Origin: Marinibaculum sp040216765
GTDB taxonomy: Bacteria > Pseudomonadota > Alphaproteobacteria > Ferrovibrionales > Ferrovibrionaceae
Direction of reading: 5' to 3'
DNA: 64,000 bases
Assembly (NCBI GenBank): GCA_040216765.1
Contig: JAVJON010000068.1
Location: 1-64,000, forward strand
Positions 8,588-16,418 of the stretch are shown in pieces. The notes beneath the pieces are model-generated. The model saw only the letters and a list, made by a program, of their open reading frames with translations, was not told the origin of the DNA and did not search any database. Within the stretch, counting starts at the first letter, position 1; the number at the start of each line of letters is the position of its first letter. The translations under genes and the position numbers were made by a program.

Positions 8588-9157
8588 TCACAGGATGAAG
8601 AGCAGGTAGCGGGCGCCGGTGTCGTCCGGTGTCGCAAAGGCGCTGGCCCCGGCCAGGCGATAGCGCAGGCAGTCGCCGGGCCGCAGGTCGTGGGCCTGGC
8701 CGTCGACGGTGACCGTCAGGGCACCGTCCAGCAGCAGCAGGTGATGCTCCAGCCCCTCGCGCGGCGGGCGGTCATAGGCGATGCGGTCGCCCGCGGCCAG
8801 GCTGCAGTCCAGCACTTCGCCGGCCAGCTCGGCCGCGGGCGGCGAGACCGAGCGGCGGACGAAGCCGCTGCCGGGGTCGCGCCAGACCGGCTGCGCATGC
8901 GGCGGCACCAGCGGTGCGAAGCCGTCCTCCGCCATCTGCATCAGGCGCGACAGGGTCAGGCCGAACGCGGCGCAGAGCCGGCCCAGGACCTGCGCGGTGG
9001 GGCTGCTCCCGGCATTCTCCAGCCGCGACAGGGTCGCCCGGCTGACGCCGCTCCGGGCCGCCAGTTCGGCCAGCGACCAGCCATGCGCGCCGCGCAGCGC
9101 CTTCAGGCGCAGGGCGATGCGGCGGTCGATCTCGACAGGGTCCGTCGCCGATTCCAT
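8588..9157 (-). CDS. XRE-family transcriptional regulator with C-terminal cupin
   Basis: A 189-residue regulator. The N-terminal helix-turn-helix (about 12-68) contains WSLAELAARSGVSRATLSRLE; the C-terminal cupin barrel (about 115-185) contains a small-ligand pocket region (LEHHLLLLDGALTVTVDG, then HDLRPGDCLRY). Proteins of this XRE-cupin class sense amino acids, polyamines or similar metabolites and often control an adjacent transferase or transporter. It starts an operon with the GNAT gene. Its predicted promoter contains an inverted repeat, which suggests autoregulation, and places the start of transcription at the ATG. Confidence 0.9.
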   Translation of the reverse strand: MESATDPVEIDRRIALRLKALRGAHGWSLAELAARSGVSRATLSRLENAGSSPTAQVLGRLCAAFGLTLSRLMQMAEDGFAPLVPPHAQPVWRDPGSGFVRRSVSPPAAELAGEVLDCSLAAGDRIAYDRPPREGLEHHLLLLDGALTVTVDGQAHDLRPGDCLRYRLAGASAFATPDDTGARYLLFIL

Positions 9158-9164
9158 ATTCAGG

Positions 9165-9192
9165 ATTATTTCCCAAATATGGGATATTGCAA
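9165..9192 (-). promoter_or_regulatory. promoter with embedded operator for the XRE-cupin operon
   Basis: On the minus strand TTGCAA (9187-9192), a 16-base spacer and AATAAT (9165-9170) form a sigma70-like promoter. The inverted repeat TCCCA-AATA-TGGGA (9171-9184) fills the spacer, so a bound regulator would block RNA polymerase. Only 7 bases separate the -10 box from the ATG at 9157, which predicts a leaderless message. The local AT content stands out from its surroundings. Confidence 0.6.
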
Positions 9193-9198
9193 GACCGT

Positions 9199-10155
9199 TC
9201 AGCTCTCCGTCGGGCCGGCGGCGGCGGCCGCGTCCTGTGCGTGATGCTCGCTGGCCTGGACCTCGACGAAGACCCGGGTGATATCCGGGAAGCGCGCCTT
9301 GATCTCGCGCTCCAGCCGGCTCACCGTCGCCTCGATGGTGGCCAGGTCTGAGCTGTCGTCGAAATCCAGGCTGACCGTGGCCAGGATGTCATGTGGCCCG
9401 AAATGCACGGTGCGCAGTTCGTTGACCGCGCGGACCGCAGGTTCCGCGAGGGCCATGCGGCCGAGCGCCTCGACCGTGGAGCCGCGCGCGGCCTCTCCGG
9501 TCAGCAGGCTCTTCGTTTCGTAGGCCAGGGCGACCGCGGTCAGGGCAAGGATCGCGGAGATCGCGATGGAGGCCGCGGCATCGGCCCATTCGATGTGCAG
9601 GAACTGCGCCGCCAGCAGGCCGGCAAAGGCGGCGACGAGGCCCAGCATGGCCGCGCTGTCCTCGAACAGCACGGTGAAGACGGTCGGGTCCTTCGACTTG
9701 CGGACCTCCTCCAGCAGGCTGCGGTCGCCGCGCAGCCGGTTGAACTCGCGGAACGCGATGTACCAGGCGATGCCCTCGAAGATCATCGCCCCGCCAAGGA
9801 CGGCGTAGTTGATGCCGTAGTTCGTCACCGGATGCGGCTCGGCCAGCTTCTGCAGCCCTTCGTAGAACGAGATGCCCGCGCCCAGGCCGAAGATCAGGAT
9901 CGCGACCACGAAGGCCCAGAAGTACAGCTCCATGCCATAGCCGAAGGGATGCGCATCGTCCGCCGGCCGCTTCGACCGCGCCACCCCCAGCAGCAGCAGG
10001 CCCTGGTTGCCGGTGTCGACCAGGGAATGGATCGCCTCCGACAGCATGGCGGAGGAGCCGGTATAGGCACCGGCGGCGAACTTCGAGGCGGAAATCAGCG
10101 CATTGCCGACCAGTGCCGCATAGATGACCTTCTTCGAACCGCCCGGTACCGCCAT
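9199..10155 (-). CDS. cation diffusion facilitator (CDF/ZnT9-like) transporter
   Basis: A 318-residue CDF transporter with about six membrane segments and a cytoplasmic C-terminal ferredoxin-like domain (about 215-300). The HPFGYGMELYFWAF motif after the second segment marks the ZNT9-like branch of the family. Metal ligands in segment 2 read HSLVD (His...Asp); segment 5 reads EDSAAMLG, where the usual His-X3-Asp pair is not obvious, a degeneracy also reported for this branch. It would export or exchange divalent cations such as Zn, Mn or Fe across the inner membrane. Start 10155 has GGAAGG upstream on the minus strand; upstream in-frame codons look non-coding. Confidence 0.88.
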   Translation of the reverse strand: MAVPGGSKKVIYAALVGNALISASKFAAGAYTGSSAMLSEAIHSLVDTGNQGLLLLGVARSKRPADDAHPFGYGMELYFWAFVVAILIFGLGAGISFYEGLQKLAEPHPVTNYGINYAVLGGAMIFEGIAWYIAFREFNRLRGDRSLLEEVRKSKDPTVFTVLFEDSAAMLGLVAAFAGLLAAQFLHIEWADAAASIAISAILALTAVALAYETKSLLTGEAARGSTVEALGRMALAEPAVRAVNELRTVHFGPHDILATVSLDFDDSSDLATIEATVSRLEREIKARFPDITRVFVEVQASEHHAQDAAAAAGPTES

Positions 10156-10356
10156 GCCTGTCGTCCCTTCCTCTGCCTTGCCCGGCCGCTGTCGGCGAGC
10201 CCCTGGACCGGCAACCCGCCCGGAAGCGGGAGGTTGCGCCGCCGTCCGGCATGCCGCAAGGTGATCGGCCGTGATCTGGCAGCTGTTTCCTGTATGGCGG
10301 ACATTGTGAATTCGCGGCGATCCGGTCGGAATTCCCCAGACGGCAGGGGGCAGACC

Positions 10357-10566
10357 TTGTCTGCGCACGACACCAGGGGCGAACTGGCGGCCGCCCTGCA
10401 GGATTGTCCCGCGCTGCGCGATTTCCCGGCCATCGCCCTGGACGCCGTGCTGCCGGGCGATGCGGTGCCGGTGAAGGCAAGGCTGGACATCGCCCGGCTG
10501 CCGCCGCGCAGGCTTGCCCTGGATGTGCCAATGCCCGAACATGATCCCGTTCTCAGGGCGGGGTGA
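10357..10566 (+). CDS. small hypothetical protein (69 aa) overlapping the FMN riboswitch
   Basis: An open frame from TTG 10357 with AGGGGG six bases upstream. Codons 1-65 show the very high GC3 of the genome (Leu CTG, Ala GCG/GCC, Val GTG), which the opposite strand does not explain because the CDF gene ends at 10155. The product is acidic/hydrophobic with VLPGDAVPVKARLDIARLP in the middle. No family recognised and no membrane segment. Its last six codons run into the 5' stem of the FMN riboswitch, so its translation could interfere with aptamer folding if both are on one transcript. It could also be a relic of a once longer gene. Confidence 0.35.
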   Translation: MSAHDTRGELAAALQDCPALRDFPAIALDAVLPGDAVPVKARLDIARLPPRRLALDVPMPEHDPVLRAG

Positions 10567-10690
10567 AAGTCCCCACCGGCGGTATGCAGCCTCGGCTGCG
10601 AGCCCGCGAGCGCCTTTCCGGGATCCGGGAAGGGTCAGCAGACCAGGTGCGAGGCCTGGGCCGACGGTGACAGTCCGGATGGAAGAGAAC
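10549..10690 (+). promoter_or_regulatory. FMN riboswitch (RFN element)
   Basis: The aptamer has the canonical FMN riboswitch blocks: closing helix GTTCTC (10549-10554) with GAGAAC (10685-10690), the AGGGCGGGGTGAAAGTCCCC start, ACCGGCGGTA, AGCCCGCGAGCG, AGGGTCAGCAGA, GACGGTGACAGTCCGGATGG, in that order. FMN binding in this class shuts off riboflavin genes. It stands 130 bases before the lumazine synthase gene. Confidence 0.97.
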
Positions 10691-10695
10691 GCGCG

Positions 10696-10819
10696 ACGCC
10701 CCGTGCCGTCGGTCCCCGCTATGTGAGCGTGGGGGCCTGCCGGCGCGCCTGTCCGTGAGGGCGGGGCGTTCGCCCGTGATCGCCTTGGGTGACGTGTCCG
10801 TTGCTGAAAGGAGATCACG
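10696..10819 (+). promoter_or_regulatory. expression platform of the FMN riboswitch
   Basis: Two perfect pairings are visible after the aptamer. ACGCCCCG (10696-10703) pairs with CGGGGCGT (10762-10769). CGTGATC (10775-10781) pairs with GATCACG (10813-10819), the bases between the Shine-Dalgarno AAGGAG (10808-10813) and the ATG at 10820, which would mask ribosome entry. No U-tract exists, so control of translation initiation is more likely than transcription termination. Which helix forms with FMN bound cannot be decided by eye. Confidence 0.6.
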
Positions 10820-11254
10820 ATGACACACACCTGCTATGCCTTCGCCAAGGCCAATTGGCATGCCGAAATCGTCGACCGGGCGCTGGACGGCTTCCTGGAG
10901 CTGATCCCGGCGGAACAGGTCGACATCTTCGACGTGCCCGGCGCATTCGAACTGCCGCTGCTCGCGCGCGACCTTGCCGCGACCGGCCGCTATGCCGCGG
11001 TGGCGGCGGCCGCTTTCGTCGTCGACGGCGGCATCTATCGCCACGACTTCGTTGCCCGCGCGGTGGTGGATGGGCTGATGCGGGCCGGCCTGGATACCGG
11101 GGTGCCGATCCTGTCGGTGTCCTTGACCCCGCACCAGTACCAGGACACGGCGCATCACGCGGCGATCTTCCGGGCGCATTTCGTCGAGAAGGGCCGCGAA
11201 GCGGCGCGTGCCGCGCTGATGATCGGCCAAGCCCGCGCCAGGCTGGCCGCCTAG
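10820..11254 (+). CDS. ribH2: 6,7-dimethyl-8-ribityllumazine synthase, type II (RibH2)
   Basis: A 144-residue lumazine synthase that condenses 5-amino-6-ribitylaminouracil with 3,4-dihydroxy-2-butanone 4-phosphate in riboflavin synthesis. Visible family features are FDVPGAFELPL (substrate pocket), VDGGIYRHDFVARAVVDGLM and VSLTPHQYQD with the catalytic His region. The Trp-His pair in ANWHAEIVDRA and the overall match to Brucella/Mesorhizobium RibH2 place it in the decameric type II group rather than the icosahedral RibH1 type. In Brucella too the type II gene, outside the main rib operon, is the one under an FMN riboswitch. No other rib gene is in the window. Confidence 0.95.
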   Translation: MTHTCYAFAKANWHAEIVDRALDGFLELIPAEQVDIFDVPGAFELPLLARDLAATGRYAAVAAAAFVVDGGIYRHDFVARAVVDGLMRAGLDTGVPILSVSLTPHQYQDTAHHAAIFRAHFVEKGREAARAALMIGQARARLAA

Positions 11255-11262
11255 CCCCCGCC

Positions 11263-11288
11263 CCCGGCCGGACGCCGTGCCGGCCGGG
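11263..11288 (+). terminator. hairpin after ribH2
   Basis: CCCGGCCGG (11263-11271) pairs perfectly with CCGGCCGGG (11280-11288) around an 8-base loop, just after the ribH2 stop. No T-run follows, so it is a candidate 3'-end stem rather than a certain intrinsic terminator. Confidence 0.4.
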
Positions 11289-11394
11289 ACCTGCCCGCGA
11301 GACGGTTGTTCCTGCGGGCGATGCTGGCTATCCATGGGGTTGCGCAGGATCATGGGGCGCCACGCGCCCGTCCCAGCAGGGAGCAGGACCGAGC

Positions 11395-11946
11395 ATGCTG
11401 CCGCCATCGGCCATCGAGGCCTGCAAGGACAGCCCGCTACTGGCGGCTTTCCTGTCGGTCATCGGCGATGCCCTGGATCCGGCCAGCGGACTGCCGTCGC
11501 GGCCGCGGCTGGACGTGGTGCGGCTCGGCCGCCTCGGCGTCATGCCCTTCCTGTGGATCATGGAGCGCGGCGATGACGGCCTGTTCCGGTTCCGCCTGAC
11601 CGGCGAGGAGACCGAGCGGACCTGGGGCCGGAACCCCCGGGGCCGGACCCTGGCGGAGATCCTGGAGCGCGCGCAGGCGGACCTGCTGGAGGCGGACCTG
11701 TTCGCCGCCCTCGACAGCCGCACGATGCGCCTGCAGAGCGGCGAGGTCCGCCGTGGCGGCCTGCACTACTACACGGTCCGCCGCCTGCTGGTGCCGATGT
11801 GCGGCAAGGACGGCGCGCTGCGCTTCGTCATCGCCTGTTTCGAGCGGCTCGATGTCGACCCGGCGGCGGTGCTGGAAGCGGGGATCACCTTCGTCATCGA
11901 CCGGGTCGAGGTCTTTCCGCTGGGCCCCGGCGACCCGGCCGCATAG
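11395..11946 (+). CDS. PAS_5 domain protein
   Basis: A 183-residue protein matching the alphaproteobacterial PAS_5 family (PF07310): the N-terminal helices are followed by PSRPRLDVVRLGRLGVMPFLWIME and FRFRLTGEETERTWGRNPRGRTLAEIL, the pattern by which I recognise this family. There is no output domain, so it may sense a small molecule and act through a partner. Start 11395 follows AGCAGGGAGCAGGA. It stands alone between ribH2 and the convergent dioxygenase operon. The function of the family is not known. Confidence 0.75.
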   Translation: MLPPSAIEACKDSPLLAAFLSVIGDALDPASGLPSRPRLDVVRLGRLGVMPFLWIMERGDDGLFRFRLTGEETERTWGRNPRGRTLAEILERAQADLLEADLFAALDSRTMRLQSGEVRRGGLHYYTVRRLLVPMCGKDGALRFVIACFERLDVDPAAVLEAGITFVIDRVEVFPLGPGDPAA

Positions 11947-11953
11947 GCCGGCG

Positions 11954-12547
11954 CTACAGCACGATGCTCGGGTTGCGCAGGTTCTGGTCGCAGTCGATCA
12001 GGTTCACCTGCTTGGCCTGGATCCGGAAGCCATTGCCGTCGCGCAGCAGGATATGGCCGGCATGGCCGTCCAGCCGGCGGGTGTCGCCGGCGCGGAATTC
12101 CACAACCTGGAAGTTGGAGCGCAGGAGCAGGCGGTCGCTGCCCGGCAGGCGGAACAAAGCCAGGTTGGCGACATGGCGCACGGTGCGGCTGGCGGGCTGC
12201 TGCGACCAGGCATAGCCGGTGCGCAGGCGGAAGATCCGGTCCTCCAGCTGCCGGCGGTCGTGGAACGCCACCGCGATCTCGCGGCGCGGATCGCCTGCCG
12301 GCCGTGTCGCCGGCACCCAATAGGCGCATTCGCCGGTGAACAGGTCGAGCCAGGCCTCGAAGCGGCCCTGGTCGAGCAGCCGGGCCTCGCGCGACAGGAA
12401 GGCGGTGCAGGCGTCGCGCAGGTTTCGCTCGGCGATCTCCGGATTGTCCTCGTCGAGCCGCGCGAAGCTGTCGACCAGGTCCTGATAGAAGGCATCATCG
12501 ACATAGTAGGACGAGGAGGAAGGCTCCTCGATCAGCTCCGTCGTCAT
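11954..12547 (-). CDS. aromatic-ring-hydroxylating oxygenase, beta (small) subunit
   Basis: A 197-residue small subunit of a Rieske non-heme iron oxygenase, of NTF2/SnoaL-like fold, which gives structure to the alpha3beta3 hexamer. Recognisable family parts are the N-terminal acidic helix region, EARLLDQGRFEAWLDLF, CAYWVP, and the terminal FRIQAKQVNLIDCDQN segment. Its ATG overlaps the stop of the alpha subunit gene (ATGA, 12544-12547), so both subunits are translationally coupled. It is the last gene of the GS-like/oxygenase operon. Confidence 0.93.
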   Translation of the reverse strand: MTTELIEEPSSSSYYVDDAFYQDLVDSFARLDEDNPEIAERNLRDACTAFLSREARLLDQGRFEAWLDLFTGECAYWVPATRPAGDPRREIAVAFHDRRQLEDRIFRLRTGYAWSQQPASRTVRHVANLALFRLPGSDRLLLRSNFQVVEFRAGDTRRLDGHAGHILLRDGNGFRIQAKQVNLIDCDQNLRNPSIVL

Positions 12548-13875
12548 GGCCGCGCGCCCCTGGCGATGGTGAGCTGCGGCTCGGCCGTCATCATCTCGCG
12601 GTAATGCGCCATCGTGCGGCGCATGAAGACCTCGTCGGTGGCCGGGCCGCTGATCGTCTCGCCGTCGCTCTCGAAGCGGTCGGGCAGCCCCAGGCCGCGC
12701 TGCATCCAGACCCACTCGTCTTCCTCTGCCCCGAGGCCAGCCTGGATCTCCTCGAAATTGGTCAGGTCGTCCACCTCGCCGAAGGTGGGGAACTGTTCCT
12801 GCGTGCGCATGCGCAACGCGTTGATCGCGCCCAGCGCGTCGCCCAGGCTGCCCTCGGGATCCACCACCGCGGTGCCGTACCAGGTGGTGGCGGTCTCGCC
12901 CACCGACAGCGGCTGCAGCACCTGGATATGGTTGCCCAGGATCAGCAGGTTCGGGAAGACGTTGATGTTCACCGGCTCGGAACAGGCCAGGTCCAGCAGC
13001 CGGTCGGCGCCGGCGCCGTGCCGGTCGCGCAGCAGCCGCTCGTAATGCTCCATGCCGGGATGCAGGCCCTCGATGCGCCACAGCCCGCCGGGGCTGCGGT
13101 CGATCGCGCCGCGCTTGTCCTTGAAGTGATGGCCGTTGGGATAGGCATGGACCCGCACCGGCCCGCTGTCCGGGCGCTGCCTGTAGTACGACATGCCCTT
13201 CTGGTCCGCGTCCTGGAAGCGGTTCTCCATCATCAGCAGCGAGCGGTGGGAGAACACCACGTGGTAGCCGTCGGCGGCATTGTCATAGGCGAGCTTCCAG
13301 TTGCCGCGGAACTTCAGGCGGTTCGCCTCGCGCACCTCCAGTGCGGCGCCGGGATGCCGGTCGAGCCATTCGTCGATCGGCCGGCGCACCGGCCCCAGAT
13401 GGTCCGCGAGCGAGGGCGCGGCCATGTTCAGGGTGCCGAAGATGAAGCCGCGATAGCTCTCCAGCCGCGGGATCCGGGCCAGGTCGAAGCGGCCGTCCTG
13501 CAGGTCCCCGGCATAGCCGTCGGGCCAGGGCACGCCGGTCAGTTCGCCGGTGTTGCGGAAGGTCCAGCCGTGATAGGGGCACTGGAACTGCTTCGCCGTG
13601 CCGCTGTCCTGCCGGCAGATCGTGGCGCCGCGATGGCTGCAGCGGTTGTAGAGGCCGTGCAGGCGGCCGGCAGCGTCGCGGGTGACGACGATCGGCCGCA
13701 GCCCCAGCCGGGTGCGGAAGAAGCCGTTCGGTGCGGCGACCTGGCTTTCATGCGCCAGGTAGACCCAGGAGCCGCCGAAGATCCGCCGCATCTCCAGCTC
13801 GAAGATCGCCGGGTCGGTATAGAGGCTGCGATGCACCCGGTCGTCCTGCACCAGGTGCGCGAAGTCGTGGCTCAT
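12544..13875 (-). CDS. aromatic-ring-hydroxylating oxygenase, alpha (large) subunit
   Basis: A 443-residue catalytic subunit. The Rieske [2Fe-2S] ligands are Cys79-X-His81 (RCSHRG) and Cys99-X2-His102 (CPYHGW). The mononuclear iron site is seen as Asn199...Asp202-X2-His205-X4-His210 (NAADGYHVVFSH), with the third carboxylate expected near residue 370. It belongs to the benzoate/aniline-dioxygenase-like group, which inserts O2 into an aromatic ring using electrons from a reductase. No ferredoxin or reductase gene lies in the window, so electrons must come from elsewhere. The operon order GS-like, alpha, beta resembles aniline-degradation operons (tdnQ...A1A2/atdA). Confidence 0.94.
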   Translation of the reverse strand: MSHDFAHLVQDDRVHRSLYTDPAIFELEMRRIFGGSWVYLAHESQVAAPNGFFRTRLGLRPIVVTRDAAGRLHGLYNRCSHRGATICRQDSGTAKQFQCPYHGWTFRNTGELTGVPWPDGYAGDLQDGRFDLARIPRLESYRGFIFGTLNMAAPSLADHLGPVRRPIDEWLDRHPGAALEVREANRLKFRGNWKLAYDNAADGYHVVFSHRSLLMMENRFQDADQKGMSYYRQRPDSGPVRVHAYPNGHHFKDKRGAIDRSPGGLWRIEGLHPGMEHYERLLRDRHGAGADRLLDLACSEPVNINVFPNLLILGNHIQVLQPLSVGETATTWYGTAVVDPEGSLGDALGAINALRMRTQEQFPTFGEVDDLTNFEEIQAGLGAEEDEWVWMQRGLGLPDRFESDGETISGPATDEVFMRRTMAHYREMMTAEPQLTIARGARP

Positions 13876-13897
13876 GCGGTGAATCCTCCCGCCATGG

Positions 13898-15394
13898 TCA
13901 GAAATAATCCAGATATTCGCGCCGTTCCCAGTCGGTGACGCCGTCCTCGGGGCGGGTGCCGGTCTCCGCCAGGAAGGCCAGGTAGCGGGCCAGTTCCGCC
14001 TGCTTCAGCTTCACGTAATAGTCGACATAGGTCGCGCCGAAGCCCTGCCGGAACAGCGCATTGTCCTGCAGCGCGGCCAGCGCCTCGGGCAGGCTGGCCG
14101 GCAGCAGGGGGGCGGGATCCTGGTAGGGGTTCTCGGTCGGCGGCCGGGGCTCGGTCCCCCGCTGCAGCCCGTCCAGGCCGGCCAGGATCTGCGACGCGAT
14201 GAACAGGTAGGGATTGGCGGCGGGCTCGCCGACCCGGTTCTCGATCCGGCTGGCCGCGTCGCCCGGGCCGCCCAGGACCCGCAGCATCGAGCCCCGATTG
14301 TCGTAGCCCCAGCCCGCCCGGTCGGGCGCCAGCGAGTTCGCGCGGAAGCGGCGATAGCCGTTCACCGTCGGCGTGGCGAAGACGAGGGCGGGCGCGGCAT
14401 GCTCCAGCAGCCCGCCGACGAAAGCCCGGCCCAGCGGCGAGAGCAGGTCGTCGGCCGCGCCCGGCATGAACAGGTTGCTGCCCGAGCCGTCCTGCACGAC
14501 GGAAAGATGCAGATGCCAGCCGCTGGGGTACTGGCTGGGCCGGCCCGGGCTGCACATGAAGCTGGCCATATGGCCCGCCCGCCGGCAGACCTGCCGCGTC
14601 GCTGTGCGGAACAGCACATAATCGTCCGCGGCCTGCAGCGCGTCCTGCGCATCGAAGGTGCATTCCACCTGGCCCGCGCCCCATTCGTTCTCGATCGACC
14701 GCAGGCCCAGGCCGAGCGCCCGGTAGGCAAAGGCGAGGTCGCTGAGGACCGGCTGCATCAGGTCCATGTTGGATTCCGAATGGTAGGAGAAGCCGGCCTC
14801 CGGCGCGGTTGTCGCCAGCGGCTCCGCACGCCGCCCCGGGATGCCCAGATTGGCCTCGCCATGGCTGTCCTGCAGCAGGCGCAGCAGGTACCACTCGATC
14901 TCCAGCCCGACCACGGCGCGCATGCCCTCGGCGGCGAGCGCCGCGACCTGGCGGCGCAGCAGGTGGCGGGCGTCGAAGTGGAACGGGCGGCCGTCGCGGA
15001 AATAGGTGTCGCAGAGGATCCAGCCGATGCCGGGCGCCCAGGGCAGGGTGCGGAAGGTCGCGGGGTCCGGCACCGCGACGAGGTTGGGCGAGCCGGTCAT
15101 CTCCGCCAGCCCCATGCCGCCGCCGCTGGTGAAGGAGGCGAAGACCCGCCCGCCCGAGGCGTCCAGGGTCCAGGTGGCGACATTGACGTTGTAGCCGTCC
15201 GCCAGCGCCGCCGCGAAGACATGCGGGGTCACCGCCTTGGCCCGGACATGGCCGTGGCTGTCGGTCCAGGCCAGCCGGATCAGGTGCAGCCCCTCCGCCT
15301 CGACCCGCCGGGGCAGGTCGCGGGCGAGGGCATGCTGGCTGTCGCTCCACAGGTCGTGGCATTCCACGAAGCTGGCTGTGTCGGGCTGGGTCAT
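13898..15394 (-). CDS. glutamine synthetase-like ligase (gamma-glutamylanilide synthase type)
   Basis: A 498-residue member of the glutamine synthetase family. The ATP/metal-binding motifs are recognisable though altered: GLEIEWYLL (EFE site), ENEWGAGQVECTF (NEXXPGQ-E site), GWHLHLSV for the usual GMHxHxS, and RIENRVGEPAANPYL for the RxExRxPD-ANPY region. No adenylylation loop is evident. It lies 22 bases before the Rieske alpha gene. In aniline degraders a GS-like protein (TdnQ/AtdA1) joins glutamate to the amine before dioxygenation, which is the most economical reading here. Other amine substrates (isopropylamine, ethanolamine, polyamines) are known for the superfamily. Start 15394 has GGAGGG upstream; a GTG at 15433 is the alternative. 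Confidence 0.85.
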   Translation of the reverse strand: MTQPDTASFVECHDLWSDSQHALARDLPRRVEAEGLHLIRLAWTDSHGHVRAKAVTPHVFAAALADGYNVNVATWTLDASGGRVFASFTSGGGMGLAEMTGSPNLVAVPDPATFRTLPWAPGIGWILCDTYFRDGRPFHFDARHLLRRQVAALAAEGMRAVVGLEIEWYLLRLLQDSHGEANLGIPGRRAEPLATTAPEAGFSYHSESNMDLMQPVLSDLAFAYRALGLGLRSIENEWGAGQVECTFDAQDALQAADDYVLFRTATRQVCRRAGHMASFMCSPGRPSQYPSGWHLHLSVVQDGSGSNLFMPGAADDLLSPLGRAFVGGLLEHAAPALVFATPTVNGYRRFRANSLAPDRAGWGYDNRGSMLRVLGGPGDAASRIENRVGEPAANPYLFIASQILAGLDGLQRGTEPRPPTENPYQDPAPLLPASLPEALAALQDNALFRQGFGATYVDYYVKLKQAELARYLAFLAETGTRPEDGVTDWERREYLDYF

Positions 15395-15560
15395 GGTAGC
15401 GGTCGGCGCCCTCCAATGCGCTGGGGTCGGCACAGCCTAGCAGCGCGGCCGCGCGGCTGCTGCGCAGCGCGCCGCCGGGTTTTATCAATGCGTCTGATTT
15501 TCGGCAGGGCCGTTCCGGTGCCGTGGCAAAGCCGCTAGCCTGCGCCGGCAGCGTTCAGGG

Positions 15561-16418
15561 ATGCAGGCGGACATGTCGGAACCCTATGCCTTCATCGAAG
15601 GGCCGTTCGGCCGGATCGGCCTGGTGGCGATGGACACCAGCCTGGCCGTCCATGTTCATCACCATGTCCATCTGATCGCCCGGGCAGGCGGCGCCGACAC
15701 CCTGTTCGAGGTGCGCGGCCGGTCCTGGCCGGTGGCCGCCGACCGCGCGGTCCTGGTGAATGCCTGGGAGCCGCATTGCTGGCGCTGCGACCCGGCGGCG
15801 CCGCCGACCCTGTTCCTGACCTTCTACCTGGAGCCGGGATGGGTGCGGGACAGGCTCGGCTTCCGCTCCGACGGCGACTTCCGGCTGTTCGACACGCCCG
15901 GCGTCGTGCTGGATGCGGCGGCGATGGCGGCGCTGCACGCCCTGGCCGACCTGCTGCCGGTTCTTGCGGCGCCGGGGGCGCGGCATGGCGCGGACGGCAT
16001 GGGCGACCTGGTGGGCACGGTGCTGGCATCGGTGATGGCGGGGCGCACAAGGCGCAGCCTGGGCGGCGCGTCCGGGCCGCGGCTGCAGGACCATCGCATC
16101 CGCCGCGCCTTCGCGCTGCTGCGCGGCGGCACCGCGGGCGACCTGGACGACGTCGCCCGCGAGGTCGGGCTGTCGCGGCCGCGCTTCTTCGAACTGTTCC
16201 GGCACTGCACCGGCCTGACGCCGGGCAATGTCGCCAATGCCGGCCGCATGGAGGCGGCGATCGGCCTGCTGACCCATTCCTCGCAGCCGCTGGGCAGCAT
16301 GGCCCGGCAGCTCGGCTATGCCGCGCAGGGCAATTTCACCCGCTTCTTCAAGCAGCAGATCGGCATCTGCCCGACCAGTTACCGCCGGGCGGCGCTGCGC
16401 GCCGGCGCGAAACGGTAG
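15561..16418 (+). CDS. AraC family transcriptional regulator
   Basis: A 285-residue (or 281 from ATG 15573) regulator. The N-terminal half is a cupin-like ligand domain with clustered histidines (HVHHHVHLIA near 31-40, and NAWEPHCWRC). The C-terminal domain holds two helix-turn-helix motifs: DLDDVAREVGLSRPRFFELF and GSMARQLGYAAQGNFTRFFK, the AraC signature. It is divergent from the GS-like/oxygenase operon across 166 bases, so it probably controls that operon in response to its substrate. The gap contains a locally AT-rich stretch (15480-15500), which could hold one of the promoters. Confidence 0.9.
   Translation: MQADMSEPYAFIEGPFGRIGLVAMDTSLAVHVHHHVHLIARAGGADTLFEVRGRSWPVAADRAVLVNAWEPHCWRCDPAAPPTLFLTFYLEPGWVRDRLGFRSDGDFRLFDTPGVVLDAAAMAALHALADLLPVLAAPGARHGADGMGDLVGTVLASVMAGRTRRSLGGASGPRLQDHRIRRAFALLRGGTAGDLDDVAREVGLSRPRFFELFRHCTGLTPGNVANAGRMEAAIGLLTHSSQPLGSMARQLGYAAQGNFTRFFKQQIGICPTSYRRAALRAGAKR

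Noticed and set aside
12544..13875. Alpha subunit as a carnitine or choline monooxygenase-like Rieske protein
   Set aside because: A true beta subunit gene is coupled to it, whereas carnitine/choline oxygenases have alpha subunits only.
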